A stretch of 64,000 nt of DNA, taken from NCBI GenBank assembly GCA_041653935.1, contig JBAZEO010000003.1, positions 1 through 64,000 on the forward strand, written 5' to 3'. The position numbers were made by a program, and so were the translations under genes. Positions 21,526-30,017 of the stretch are shown piece by piece. The stretch's first letter is position 1. Each line of letters opens with the position of its first letter. The notes beneath the pieces were generated by a model. It had not been told where the DNA came from. It was given only the letters and a program-made list of their open reading frames with translations, and made no database searches. Origin of the DNA: JAYEHL01 sp041653935 (GTDB lineage: Bacteria; Chloroflexota; Dehalococcoidia; E44-bin15).

Positions 21526-21861
21526 TCAGTGTAACATGTCTCCAAGACCGAGACGCTTCCATGGTTCCTGGGCTCCTTCACGCAGGCCTGCATCGACCTT
21601 GCAGAAGCCGCCCATCTTGATGTTCCATTCCTCGAGCTCACGCATTTCAGCGATGAACTCTTCGTCGGTATCGCACGTTGTCGTTGTGCAGTCTCCTTCG
21701 CAGTAGTTGAAGATGGTGCGCTTCTCTGGGTTTGCCCAGGTACCGTAGAACGAAGCATCCTGGCGGGTGTCGACCTGGGCAAAGCCATTACTGGAAGAGC
21801 ACGTGCCCCAGTCGTACTTGTATCTGTCTGCAGGGCAGTGCTCGAAAGACTTCTTGACCAT
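21526..21861 (-). CDS. Cysteine-rich hypothetical protein
   Basis: 111 residues from ATG 21861. Eight cysteines, including CPADRYKYDWGTCSSSNGFAQ and CEGDCTTTTC; the CxxxxGTCSSxxG-like N-terminus recalls phage protein families of unknown role. Two bases from the upstream stop. Possibly metal-binding. Confidence 0.7.
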   Translation of the reverse strand: MVKKSFEHCPADRYKYDWGTCSSSNGFAQVDTRQDASFYGTWANPEKRTIFNYCEGDCTTTTCDTDEEFIAEMRELEEWNIKMGGFCKVDAGLREGAQEPWKRLGLGDMLH

Positions 21862-21863
21862 TG

Positions 21864-22196
21864 TCAGCCTTCCTTGCGGATGGTCTCCGGGTTCTCGATC
21901 AGCAAGGGGCATCGAAGCGCCCGGGCGTGGCCTGCCGGATACGACCCGACTGCTTCGCCGATGATTCCGGCAGCCACGAGGGCTTCGTAGATGCCTTCGT
22001 TCTCGGACCAGTTTTTGATCCACACCTCTCCGTCCTGAAGCATGGCTTCCGGGATGTTGACCGTGGCTACAGTCATTAACTCTCCATCGGGACAAAAGAG
22101 AAGGATGGCGTCTCGCTGGTTTTCGTCTTTGTAGCGGGACATCTCTACTTTGCATTCCTGGCCGAGGAACTTGACTGTCTTGTCGATGAATGCCAT
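21864..22196 (-). CDS. Hypothetical protein
   Basis: 110 residues: a beta-rich start (VKFLGQECKVEMSRY..AILLFCPDGELMTVATVNIPE) then GEVWIKNWSENEGI..LVAAGII. This LMTVATVN..L..GEVWIKNWSENEG pattern recurs in phage genomes as a conserved unknown. Confidence 0.75.
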   Translation of the reverse strand: MAFIDKTVKFLGQECKVEMSRYKDENQRDAILLFCPDGELMTVATVNIPEAMLQDGEVWIKNWSENEGIYEALVAAGIIGEAVGSYPAGHARALRCPLLIENPETIRKEG

Positions 22197-22213
22197 TGGA
22201 TTCCTTTCTTGTT

Positions 22214-23035
22214 CTACAGAAGCTCTTTGGCTACAATGGGGTCAGCTCCATCGAAGATGACCGCCTCGCGGTTTGTTACGGTACCCAGCGGCGGCATGTC
22301 CAGCACGCTGCACACCGAACGCTCCACGACTAGATCGGGGTTAGTCCGGGCTTCGTGCTTCAATGGCAGGCGGTCAATTTCTTCGGTGCTGAACGGAATA
22401 GCCACGGTACGCCTCTGTACATAGGCGCCGCGCTTAAACAGAGCCGGGTAGTCGTTCCAGTTCACGCCCTTGACGTGCAGCATGTCATGCTTCTGAGAGC
22501 TGTTCTTGCCCATCAGCGCTTTATGACTGTAGTACGCCGACGAGGCCATGCTTATGCTGTTTTTCGTAGCGTCATACTCGCGCCACAGGAACACGTTTGC
22601 TCCCTCGGCGCGGTTTGGAACGTTCCACACTCGAGCATCGAAGGTCGGCAGACGATGGGCATACTGAGGCATGCGCTCCAGCACCAGTCGGTAGAAGATC
22701 AACGTGGCTTGGGCAGCAAGCTGGCTCGTCATCTTCGCCACGCGACCATCGAAGTAAATCTGGCTTTGAGTTGTTTGTGCATGCCAGGCCAAAGTGATTT
22801 CATCGCTTTGCGTGTATCCCATGCAGGCACCGGTATCGCGCACCAAAGCTACAGTAGTGTCCAGCACACAGGCCGAGAAGGTGGCATCGAAAGGCCTCTC
22901 CATTCCATGTGTGAATCCGTGGAATGCACGACCGTCGATGCGAGCCAGCGCGGGAAGCAATTGCATCAGGCGCCGGCCAGACTCTACTCCTTCATACAGC
23001 TTCATGCGGTCGCCAAGACTGTCTTTCACTTTCAT
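22214..23035 (-). CDS. tRNA(His) guanylyltransferase homologue (Thg1-like)
   Basis: 273 residues. Thg1 signature: ARIDGRAFHGFT (metal-binding D34), RPFDATFSACVLDT, and GYTQSDEITL with D78 and E79, matching the two-metal carboxylates of this reverse (3'-5') polymerase family. Thg1 adds G-1 to tRNA-His; bacterial/phage Thg1-like proteins can repair truncated tRNA 5' ends. In a phage with tRNA, tmRNA and an interrupted tRNA-like gene, 5'-end tRNA repair is an attractive inference. Start could also be the GTG at 23029. Confidence 0.9.
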   Translation of the reverse strand: MKVKDSLGDRMKLYEGVESGRRLMQLLPALARIDGRAFHGFTHGMERPFDATFSACVLDTTVALVRDTGACMGYTQSDEITLAWHAQTTQSQIYFDGRVAKMTSQLAAQATLIFYRLVLERMPQYAHRLPTFDARVWNVPNRAEGANVFLWREYDATKNSISMASSAYYSHKALMGKNSSQKHDMLHVKGVNWNDYPALFKRGAYVQRRTVAIPFSTEEIDRLPLKHEARTNPDLVVERSVCSVLDMPPLGTVTNREAVIFDGADPIVAKELL

Positions 23036-23046
23036 CCTCTCTTATT

Positions 23047-23319
23047 CTACAGAAGCTCCTCGACGATGAAGTCTCCGTAGACAGACCGAAGGGCTCTTAT
23101 GATAACGGCTCCAACGGTAATGCCTCCCGGCAGCAGCCTGGTTTTGTTCAAAGGCATGGTTTCTGCTTTGTTCCAGACGCACCTCGCCTTGGACAGTACC
23201 GTCCCGACCGACTGCCTGAGCCCCGGGTTGTGAGTTGTGGTGAACGCCTTGGGATCTCCGCCGAGCCGACGGTAGGCATCCATGACCTGGTCTTGCGTGA
23301 GCTTGTGCATTGGTTTCAT
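23047..23319 (-). CDS. Small hypothetical protein
   Basis: 90 residues. Helical QDQVMDAYRRLGGDPKAF, then basic and hydrophobic. The C-terminus (YGDFIVEELL) resembles the very end of the Thg1-like protein by chance or by duplication of the last bases. Unrecognised. Confidence 0.65.
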   Translation of the reverse strand: MKPMHKLTQDQVMDAYRRLGGDPKAFTTTHNPGLRQSVGTVLSKARCVWNKAETMPLNKTRLLPGGITVGAVIIRALRSVYGDFIVEELL

Positions 23320-23687
23320 TGCTCCTCTGCTTTTATGCTGTACAGCTCTTCGTTGATTTCCTGAATTGTTGCCCTGATCTCTGGAACGATGGCAGGAAGC
23401 TCATCATCATCGGTGTACTCGGCATCATAGTAGAGGATCATGTCTACCGCTTTTTCAAGGAGGCCCTTGAGGCCTTCGAGCCTCCTCCTGTGTTCCATCA
23501 TGAACTTCTTCAGGTAGACGCTGTGATCGAGTGATTCTTCCAGGGCGTGCTGGGCCCACTGTAGCGTACCGAGGTCTTCGCGCTCCATGGTTTTCTTGTA
23601 CTTGTCGCGCCCCAAGTCACGGCGCCGGCGGATTTCCTCGATGACGGCTTCTTCGATCTCGAGGTCTTCTGGTGTAATTGCCTTCAT
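23316..23687 (-). CDS. MazG-like all-helical protein
   Basis: 123 residues from ATG 23687 (GGAAGAG upstream). RRDLGRDKYKKTMEREDLGTLQWAQHALEESLDHSVYLKKFM is the pattern of phage MazG-like/dUTPase-type NTP-pyrophosphohydrolase helices (E-E-x-x-D). The second E..D pair of true MazG is not obvious, so enzyme activity is uncertain. Confidence 0.7.
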   Translation of the reverse strand: MKAITPEDLEIEEAVIEEIRRRRDLGRDKYKKTMEREDLGTLQWAQHALEESLDHSVYLKKFMMEHRRRLEGLKGLLEKAVDMILYYDAEYTDDDELPAIVPEIRATIQEINEELYSIKAEEQ

Positions 23688-24595
23688 CACTCTTCCATTC
23701 CGTCGGCTAGGTCCTTCAGGATCTGCCGTTCCTGCCGTTCTTGTTCAAGGGAGGCATCAAAGGCGTCGAGATCGATCATCCGCTGAATGCCGTGCTCAAC
23801 CAAAGAGTTGAGTACGTCTGGAGGCAAAGCGTCAACCTCCCAGCTTACCGGTCCAAACTCGGCGATGTAGGCCTCGGCCCTGGGATCGGTTACCTTGGCT
23901 GGGTTGGGCGGAGGAGAGTACTCCTCGATCTGGTCCATGGTCAGCGCCAGCCGCTCTATTTCAAACGTAGCTCTGCTCTCGTTGACCTCGGTTGATCCAC
24001 GGACGAATGTCTCGATCCGGGCGCTGATGTCTCGCACCATGTCCATCCCTGAAGGGTCGTGGTCTCCCAGGTAGAGGATCTTGACTGCCTGCCCTTGCTC
24101 CCACGGTTCTATGAACCGTTTGAAAGCATCGTGCATGGCCGTAGTACTCGAGTATCCCCTGTTCACCATCAGCCGGCAACCATAAGGCTCAACGGCTCGG
24201 CGCAGCACGGCGCTAAGGGCATCTTTTTCCACCCAGGTTTCAAGGTAGACGCTCTGATTCTCCATGCGATCACGGCGATACTGATTGGCACAGGCGTTGA
24301 TGATCTCTCTGGGACTCTCCCATGCTCCATGCCGGAAGGGTTCCCGGAGACGGTCTTCAATGGCTTCCCAATCCACCACTCCGGCCATGCGCCCCTTGGT
24401 GAGGATGGTTGACAGCTTCGAGTATTCAGCCTGCTGGTTAGGGATTACTTCCCTGACAACGAGCTGATAGAAAAGTTGCCTCAAAGATAGTTTATATCCT
24501 TGATTGTGATAATCATCGATGATGTCGTTAATGGCCATGAGAAGAGACTGGTTGGGACCACCGAGGCGAAGGTTGGGGACGTAAGCTATTTTCAC
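23687..24595 (-). CDS. TOPRIM-domain protein with winged-helix start
   Basis: 302 residues from GTG 24595 (GTGA overlap, AAGGAGAG). The N-terminal NQSLLMAINDIIDDYHNQGYKLSLRQLFYQLVVREVIPN.. is a winged-helix unit like that of Spo11/TopVIA-related phage proteins. WVEKDALSAVL supplies the TOPRIM glutamate and YLGDHDPSGMDM its DxD. The family is widespread in phages and mobile elements with unknown role, possibly a nicking or topoisomerase-like enzyme. Confidence 0.8.
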   Translation of the reverse strand: MKIAYVPNLRLGGPNQSLLMAINDIIDDYHNQGYKLSLRQLFYQLVVREVIPNQQAEYSKLSTILTKGRMAGVVDWEAIEDRLREPFRHGAWESPREIINACANQYRRDRMENQSVYLETWVEKDALSAVLRRAVEPYGCRLMVNRGYSSTTAMHDAFKRFIEPWEQGQAVKILYLGDHDPSGMDMVRDISARIETFVRGSTEVNESRATFEIERLALTMDQIEEYSPPPNPAKVTDPRAEAYIAEFGPVSWEVDALPPDVLNSLVEHGIQRMIDLDAFDASLEQERQERQILKDLADGMEE

Positions 24596-24813
24596 GATGG
24601 CTCTCCTTCCACCGGCCTGAACTGAACGATAACCCCTCCGTCTCTGAGAGGGCACCATTCAGGTAGATGATAGAAGTCTCCGTTGTCGTCCAGCTTGGGG
24701 CATACGTTGACTCCGTTCAGTGCGCTGACTTCTGCTCCACATTCATTGAGGTCCGATCGTAAAGGGCAACTCGGATAGTCAGGGCCATCGCGGTCGGCGT
24801 AGATGGTTTTCAT
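24592..24813 (-). CDS. Small hypothetical protein
   Basis: 73 residues with four cysteines spread through SCPLRSDLNECG..NVCPKLDDN..WCPLRDG. Coupled to both neighbours by 4-base overlaps. Unknown. Confidence 0.7.
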   Translation of the reverse strand: MKTIYADRDGPDYPSCPLRSDLNECGAEVSALNGVNVCPKLDDNGDFYHLPEWCPLRDGGVIVQFRPVEGEPS

Positions 24814-25394
24814 ACCTTCACCGCCACCCAGTCATGGCGTTCAAAGCTCACCGACCGGCCGAGGGCAATCCCGGGGATCCCGCGCCGCATAAGCTGCTCG
24901 AGGGCATAGTGCAAATCCTGGTCCCATCCGCAGGCCTCTCCCTTGGATCCCGGGCAGGTAGCGACGCCCCAGCGCCCTGTCTCATTGACGGTCTTGATGA
25001 TGTACTGCTTGACGTCTTCCCGCTTGATGTCGACCAGCGAGACCAGATCTGCAGGCTTGCAGCCGTAGTAATCCAGGATCTCGTTGACCCTTGAGGACGG
25101 CATTTCGCTCTGCTCGCACTTGCAGATCGAACATCTGCTCTGGAAGGATGGGTGGATGAAGTGCTCCTTGCACTCACAATCCCAGAAACGGTCGTCGGTT
25201 ACGATTCGGTCTTCATGGCCTTGCATCTGAACAAACTCGAACTCTACGATTCCGTCGTAGTTATCGAATTCATCCGTCTCTTCGGCTTCACCCAAGGCCA
25301 AGGCCTTTGCCTCCTCGAAGCTCCCATGCTCGGTCTCGACCTCGATGTCGATGGAGACCGTTGTGACCCTGGCTACTGTCACGATGTGCTTCAT
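24810..25394 (-). CDS. Hypothetical protein with zinc site
   Basis: 194 residues. The N-terminal beta domain (VTVARVTTVSIDIEVET..EEAKALALGEAE) is like other phage mini-domains here. CECKEHFIHPSFQSRCSICKCEQ is a probable zinc site, and a helical C-terminus follows. No family recognised. Confidence 0.75.
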   Translation of the reverse strand: MKHIVTVARVTTVSIDIEVETEHGSFEEAKALALGEAEETDEFDNYDGIVEFEFVQMQGHEDRIVTDDRFWDCECKEHFIHPSFQSRCSICKCEQSEMPSSRVNEILDYYGCKPADLVSLVDIKREDVKQYIIKTVNETGRWGVATCPGSKGEACGWDQDLHYALEQLMRRGIPGIALGRSVSFERHDWVAVKV

Positions 25395-25624
25395 ATTCCT
25401 TCGTCCTCCTCATCTTCATCGTTGTCGAACTGCGAAGAAAGGTTGTCGTCTATCTGAAAGTCCATCGGCCAGCCTCGTCTCGTGGTTTCCTGGCTGGCTT
25501 CATCATAAGCCTCTTCTCTGGTGTCACCACGGACAGTGATGGCCCGTTGCTCATCACATCGATCGTCGGCGTCGTTGTAGAAAAAGATCCTCCAGCGAGG
25601 CTTCAGTTTGGTTTCGCCTGGCAT
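25391..25624 (-). CDS. Small acidic protein
   Basis: 77 residues: KPRWRIFFYNDADDR..TVRGDTREEAYDEASQETT resembles a strand-helix unit common to several neighbours; the tail is acidic (DNDEDEEDEGI). Overlaps the upstream gene by 22 bases. Confidence 0.7.
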   Translation of the reverse strand: MPGETKLKPRWRIFFYNDADDRCDEQRAITVRGDTREEAYDEASQETTRRGWPMDFQIDDNLSSQFDNDEDEEDEGI

Positions 25625-26310
25625 TCCAGCTCCTTAATCCTCTTCTTGAGGCGTTGAGTTTTCTGTTTCTCGAGAGCAAGGTGCTTTTTGACAGACCATA
25701 CTCTCAGAGTCAGCAAGCGTTCAAGCTGAGATCGTTCTTCATCAGTGATCTTACGGGCGCCTTTGATTTTTTTGGGGAAGCGGTGAACTCTGGCGCAGTA
25801 CCAAGGATCCCCAGAGAATGCAGCCCTAACTTCAGACTCTAGCATATAGCATGAAGAATAATGATATGTCATCATGAACAAACGGTAATATTCATCTCTG
25901 CTATAGCCGTTTTCAAAAGGCACTTGATGCCCATTGTTTTTCAGCCATGCCATATGGTTCTTGAGTTTTTTGAGCGCATGCTCATTTCTGTCCCATACAG
26001 TATAGATGCCGGCATGCTCGGGTATGTCCGGATGGTCCTGGAGTGCTTCTGGAACTGCAAACCAGAATTGATGTATGCGGGGATCTTGCCAACCGATCAC
26101 CCATTTCCGTTTGCCTTTGTCGGCTTTGATGTCCTGGGAAGTGACTTTGATCTCTATTTCGTGCATCCAGTTGCTTGGATACACGATAAGCAGGTCAGCC
26201 TCTTGCCCATGCAGCAGTCCCCAACTCACGTTGGGGACCACCAGGTTTTTGCGTATATGCAGAGCGGATACGACAGCCAGCTCTACATCGAGGGCGTTGA
26301 TCTTCATCAT
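25603..26310 (-). CDS. PD-(D/E)xK-like nuclease fold protein
   Basis: 235 residues. The N-terminal 80 residues (INALDVELAVVSALHIRKNLVVPNVSWG, QEADLLIVYPSNWMHEIEIKVTSQDIKADK) fit an MmcB-like restriction-fold core: D in ADLLIV and the E-x-K in EIEIK. A basic coiled C-terminus (SVKKHLALEKQKTQRLKKRIKEL) could bind DNA. Metal-dependent nuclease activity is inferred. Confidence 0.75.
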   Translation of the reverse strand: MMKINALDVELAVVSALHIRKNLVVPNVSWGLLHGQEADLLIVYPSNWMHEIEIKVTSQDIKADKGKRKWVIGWQDPRIHQFWFAVPEALQDHPDIPEHAGIYTVWDRNEHALKKLKNHMAWLKNNGHQVPFENGYSRDEYYRLFMMTYHYSSCYMLESEVRAAFSGDPWYCARVHRFPKKIKGARKITDEERSQLERLLTLRVWSVKKHLALEKQKTQRLKKRIKELECQAKPN

Positions 26311-26696
26311 TCCTGTACGCAGCTTCCGTCGTCGTTGTGGACGCTGAAGTCCTCGCCGCACTTGGGGCAGACGTTGTGTCGCACCAGGCATTTTTCCAGT
26401 TCCATGATGAGGTTGTTGTTGTTCGGATCCTGCTGGGATTTCAGCCCGTCAATGAGGGCAACAGTGTAAGCGATGATCTCTGTCTTCCTGGCTGTCTTTG
26501 GGATAGGCCGCCAGTGCTCGCAATTCCACTTGGTCATACCCAGGTCTACGATGATCCGCGCATGGCAGCCCTTATGGACACAGTCATCGGAACCGTTGTA
26601 AGATGGACTGTCGAGAACGCATTCGTCTGGAGCCTCCCCGGGCTCCAACTTGCGGTGACATCCAAACACGACTCCATCTCTTACGTTGTCAGTCAT
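26307..26696 (-). CDS. Cysteine-rich hypothetical protein
   Basis: 129 residues. CHRKLEPGEAPDECVLDSPSYNG..CVHKGCHARI and CPKCGEDFSVHNDDGSC are two potential metal sites. The start overlaps the 58-residue gene. Unknown. Confidence 0.7.
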   Translation of the reverse strand: MTDNVRDGVVFGCHRKLEPGEAPDECVLDSPSYNGSDDCVHKGCHARIIVDLGMTKWNCEHWRPIPKTARKTEIIAYTVALIDGLKSQQDPNNNNLIMELEKCLVRHNVCPKCGEDFSVHNDDGSCVQE

Positions 26697-26865
26697 GGAT
26701 TTCCACCGGTATTCCTACCTCAAACTCGGCGTTCCCGCTGCCGAACTCATAGTTTCCAGCCTCGGCTTCGGCCTCCACTATGGCATCGGCTGGGTTTGCG
26801 GCTTCCACTATGAATTCAGTGCTGGCCCATTCGGTCCGTTCAACATTCACTCGATACTTGGGCAT
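26689..26865 (-). CDS. 58-residue protein
   Basis: ATG at 26865, stop overlapping the next ATG by 8 bases. YRVNVERTEWASTEFIVEAANPADAIVEAEA is a strand-helix unit also seen in phage mini-proteins (VxVxRTxxxxxxxxVEAxxxxEA). Only partly visible to ORF cut-offs, but filling the gap exactly. Confidence 0.65.
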   Translation of the reverse strand: MPKYRVNVERTEWASTEFIVEAANPADAIVEAEAEAGNYEFGSGNAEFEVGIPVEIHD

Positions 26866-27266
26866 GGTCCTCCATTCTGCTCCGTCAGAGCATCCAATGC
26901 TGCTTGGTGCATTACTTCCCTGGCTTCTCCTATAGACTCCTTAGTCTCAATGCTGTAGAAGGCTACTGGTAACCAGTGCGGCTTCTTGTAGCCGTTCTTC
27001 GGAACTTTCTTGGCTATCGGAAGCTTAATCATTGCGCCGTCGTGAACGTAGCACAGAACATGAGAGGGACGCATGGCTATCTTCTTCTCATCCAAGAGCT
27101 GTTTGAGCGCTTCCGCTCCTTCTTCCGACACCCTGGACCACAGAACGATATTCTGCTCAGGCATAGTCATTTCCATCTCGCCACAGAACCCGTCAATGTG
27201 TTTTTCGAGATCTGGAAACGTGACGTTCTGCCAGCCTCTGATGAAGTTGTATATTGCTTCTTTCAT
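26847..27266 (-). CDS. Hypothetical protein
   Basis: 139 residues. IYNFIRGWQNVTFPDLEKHIDGFCGEM.. has the shape of a winged helix, and the middle (IVLWSRVSEEGAEALKQLLDEKKI) supports it. The C-terminus contains LPVAFYSIET. Possibly a small DNA-binding protein; unproven. Confidence 0.7.
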   Translation of the reverse strand: MKEAIYNFIRGWQNVTFPDLEKHIDGFCGEMEMTMPEQNIVLWSRVSEEGAEALKQLLDEKKIAMRPSHVLCYVHDGAMIKLPIAKKVPKNGYKKPHWLPVAFYSIETKESIGEAREVMHQAALDALTEQNGGPCPSIE

Positions 27267-27309
27267 GACTCCTCCTTATGCCAGTTGATCATTAAGCGTT
27301 TATGTGGGT

Positions 27310-27648
27310 TCAGATGCGATTCCAAGCATCTTGCTTTGCTCTTTCGGACTCCCATCCTGCCCAGAAGAACTTGAGCACCATGAGCGTCTCGTTGAACTCG
27401 TGCTCTATCTTCAGCCCTATTATTGACCGCGCCTTGTTCTCGACGGCTATGGCCAGCTCATGCATCATTTTTGCGTCGAGAATCCTCCAGCTAAATCCCT
27501 GGGAAGCACGGTCGTACATGATCATGAACTGAGTGACCTCTTCAGAAGAGACTCCAGTGGGTTGGTTTACTTCTGGAATCAGACCATTGTGGTCCTCGTT
27601 GACTACCACTCTCAGGACTTCGGTGTCGAAAGAATGCTCTATGCTCAT
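27310..27648 (-). CDS. Hypothetical protein
   Basis: 112 residues; no motif recognised. Contains a hydrophobic helix LMVLKFFWAGWESERA near the C-terminus. Separated from the methyltransferase by 10 bases. Confidence 0.7.
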   Translation of the reverse strand: MSIEHSFDTEVLRVVVNEDHNGLIPEVNQPTGVSSEEVTQFMIMYDRASQGFSWRILDAKMMHELAIAVENKARSIIGLKIEHEFNETLMVLKFFWAGWESERAKQDAWNRI

Positions 27649-27658
27649 TCCGATCTCC

Positions 27659-29116
27659 TTACGCCAATTGATCCATCATGGACCCACAAAGCGCTTCGGC
27701 TGGTTCAACCGCTACAGCGTTGCCTATCTGCTTGACCTGTTCGGTCTTATTGCCTTCGAACTCGTACTCTTCGAAGCCCATGGCGGCGGCAAGCTCATGA
27801 GGCTGCAGCATCCTGAAAAGGATGTCTACTCCCATGGGCTGAACAAGAGCAAACCGGTCTCTGGCAGTAATGGTATCCAAGGGCTGTGTGACAGAGTAGG
27901 AACCTTCCCCGGACTTTCCGTAGTACTTGGTCAGGAAAGGCTGACAGAGGGCTATAGCACCCGCCGTTGACACCGTAGGGAGAGGATTGTCCACTGATCG
28001 CGGAACAGCCCCGGACTGCTGGCCTATGACGAATGGTTCACACAGAGCAAATTCTCCACGATGTCCAGCCGGTATAGTCCCGAGAGGAACATCGCAGCTA
28101 CTCACCCGGTCTCCTCCTTCGTGCGCGACGTTCAGCACAAATGGCTGGCACAGCCCGAACCGGTTCTCACAGCCCTGCGTACGCAGCGGCTCGTCCACCG
28201 GATGCACTCGCATGGCCTTCTGATCGGACCCGCCCTGGTACTGCACAAGGAATGGCTGGCACAGAGCTGCATGGATACCGCCGGCACTGATCGTCTTCAA
28301 CGGGTCATCCAGCGACGCTGCCCAGCCTCCTGCCTGATCGTCTGCCGTACCACGAAGGCATGCGATGAACGCTTCGCCTCCGAACTTCCTCAACCCGGTC
28401 TCAATGCGATCCAGCGTCTTGGGTTTCAAGGGAATTTTCCTGTTGAAGATGCTTTTCCCCTTCAGATCCCAATCGATAATCGATCGAGCTGACTTCCATT
28501 GCTCCAACCCGTCTTGCCCTGAAGGGTCATGCGTGGGGACAGGCCATGAGATTTTCCCGATCTTGCTGGCTCTTACGAACAGCCGGCGGCGGGACGTGGC
28601 CGATCCGAAGTCGGCAGCATTGATGATCTTCCACTCCACGGTGTATCCCATGCTCTCGAGGGCAGCAATCCATGCCATGAAGGTAGCACCCTTTTTGGTT
28701 TTGTCCGGCCTGCCTTCAGCATTCAGCGGTCCCCAGTGTTGGAACTCTTTGACGTTTTCCACCAGGACTTCGGATACATTGAGCCTTTCGCACCAATGAA
28801 GCACATGCCATGCGCTGGCCCTGCTTTGATCGTTGCAGGGCTTGGCCCCCCTTGCTGTGCTGAAATGAGTGCATTCCGGAGAGGCCACCAGAATGTCCAG
28901 CTTGCCCCCCGGAACCAGTTTGTTGGGGTCGGCGCCGGTGCTGGCAAGGTCGGCACAGACATGGGTAGCCCAAGGGTGATTCCGGGCATGCGTCTTCACC
29001 GCGGTAGGCCAGTGGTTGATTGCCACCAGGTCAAGGGGAAGGCCACGTTTTATCGCGGCCTTCACCATCCCGGTACTTGTCCCACCGGCGCCGCAGAACA
29101 GGTCGGCGGCGTTCAT
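27659..29116 (-). CDS. DNA C5-cytosine methyltransferase
   Basis: 485 residues. Motif I ADLFCGAGGTSTG, motif IV SPECTHFS (catalytic C82 in PEC rather than PCQ), motif VI VEN (119-121), motif VIII SRRRLFVRA and motifs IX/X at the end (QVKQIGNAVAV) are intact. Between VIII and IX the target-recognition region is built of four imperfect units of about 40 residues, each opening LCQPF or LCEPF. Likely protects phage DNA from host restriction; no cognate endonuclease gene is adjacent. Confidence 0.93.
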   Translation of the reverse strand: MNAADLFCGAGGTSTGMVKAAIKRGLPLDLVAINHWPTAVKTHARNHPWATHVCADLASTGADPNKLVPGGKLDILVASPECTHFSTARGAKPCNDQSRASAWHVLHWCERLNVSEVLVENVKEFQHWGPLNAEGRPDKTKKGATFMAWIAALESMGYTVEWKIINAADFGSATSRRRLFVRASKIGKISWPVPTHDPSGQDGLEQWKSARSIIDWDLKGKSIFNRKIPLKPKTLDRIETGLRKFGGEAFIACLRGTADDQAGGWAASLDDPLKTISAGGIHAALCQPFLVQYQGGSDQKAMRVHPVDEPLRTQGCENRFGLCQPFVLNVAHEGGDRVSSCDVPLGTIPAGHRGEFALCEPFVIGQQSGAVPRSVDNPLPTVSTAGAIALCQPFLTKYYGKSGEGSYSVTQPLDTITARDRFALVQPMGVDILFRMLQPHELAAAMGFEEYEFEGNKTEQVKQIGNAVAVEPAEALCGSMMDQLA

Positions 29117-29124
29117 GCTTCTCC

Positions 29125-29346
29125 TTACGTGGAATGAGTCAGAAAGACCTGGTAGCCGTCTCCGCTGTCCCAGTTGTTGTCTTCCAAGGCTATATCGATC
29201 TCGATGCCTTTGGCTCCGTGTTCACGGAGTATCATGGCAAAGAGTTTTCGGGCTTCCTCCTTGCCTTCCGGGTTGTTATGGAATGCGACTACCTGTTGAA
29301 TGGTATGTCCTTCGTACTCAATCACGTTGACGGTGTTGAGCTTCAC
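29125..29346 (-). CDS. Small hypothetical protein
   Basis: 73 residues from GTG 29346, overlapping the exonuclease stop (GTGA). Strand-helix-strand pattern (VIEYEGHTIQQVVAFHNNPEGKEEARKLFAMIL). Unknown. Confidence 0.65.
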   Translation of the reverse strand: MKLNTVNVIEYEGHTIQQVVAFHNNPEGKEEARKLFAMILREHGAKGIEIDIALEDNNWDSGDGYQVFLTHST

Positions 29347-29933
29347 GACACATACCCCAGTTTCTTCAGGGCGAAGTAGATGACCCGGCATGCCCGTACA
29401 TCGTTGACGGCGTTGTGGGCACCTTCCAGTACTTCCCCGGTGAGGGCGAGGTAGGCTTCCTCGAGCGTCGGCAGCTTGCCAATGTTTACGGCTTTCCTAC
29501 TGCCATAGCACGTGCAGAATCCATCCCCTTCCTTCCAGAGGTCGGACGGCTTGAGCATATCGGTTTCAGGCGCCAAGGGGTCAAAGAAGCGTTTCAGGGC
29601 GATACGGACAATCCGGTCATCGAAGGTCCTGTTGTGGGCGACACGCAGTCCTGCCTGTTTTCTGAGGCCCAGGAGGGAGCTTACAGCCTCTTTCTCCGGA
29701 ATGCCGTGCTGCAAGGCGTATTCATGGGAGATGCCGTGGATTGCCGTCATTTCCTCAGAGATAGTCCAGCCGTCAGGCTTGATTACGACATTGACGGCAT
29801 CGAGTACATCCTGGCTGTCCAGGTCGACAAGCTCTGCTCCGATTTGTACAATGTGGGGCTGGATGGGATCATCGGATGGTATCTTCCATTCCGGAAGACC
29901 AGATGTTTCAGTATCAAAGAACAGTCCGTACAT
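29343..29933 (-). CDS. DEDDh 3'-5' exonuclease (DnaQ-like)
   Basis: 196 residues. ExoI FFDTETSGLP (D7, E9), ExoII around HNRTFDDRIV, and ExoIII AHNAVNDVRACR (H and D): a complete DEDDh active site, as in DNA polymerase III epsilon. It may proofread for a replicase or degrade ends. Its 5' leader is RNA motif 2b, which could sequester or expose the start region 24 bases downstream. Confidence 0.9.
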   Translation of the reverse strand: MYGLFFDTETSGLPEWKIPSDDPIQPHIVQIGAELVDLDSQDVLDAVNVVIKPDGWTISEEMTAIHGISHEYALQHGIPEKEAVSSLLGLRKQAGLRVAHNRTFDDRIVRIALKRFFDPLAPETDMLKPSDLWKEGDGFCTCYGSRKAVNIGKLPTLEEAYLALTGEVLEGAHNAVNDVRACRVIYFALKKLGYVS

Positions 29934-29957
29934 TTCTACTCTTTCGTTGCGGGGGAA

Positions 29958-30010
29958 CCCCCGGATGTCTCCGTTAGAGGAAGGCGTCCTTCGGAGACAT
30001 TGCCCGGGGG
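29958..30010 (-). ncRNA. Structured RNA motif 2, copy b (leader of the exonuclease gene)
   Basis: P1 CCCCCGG/CCGGGGG and P2 ATGTCTCCG/CGGAGACAT (9 perfect pairs), enclosing AAGG..CCTT. The 3' strand of P1 can instead pair with CCCCC at 29951-29955, giving two mutually exclusive folds just before the ATG. It fills the 84-base gap between two genes. Confidence 0.6.
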
Positions 30011-30017
30011 CCAAGTG

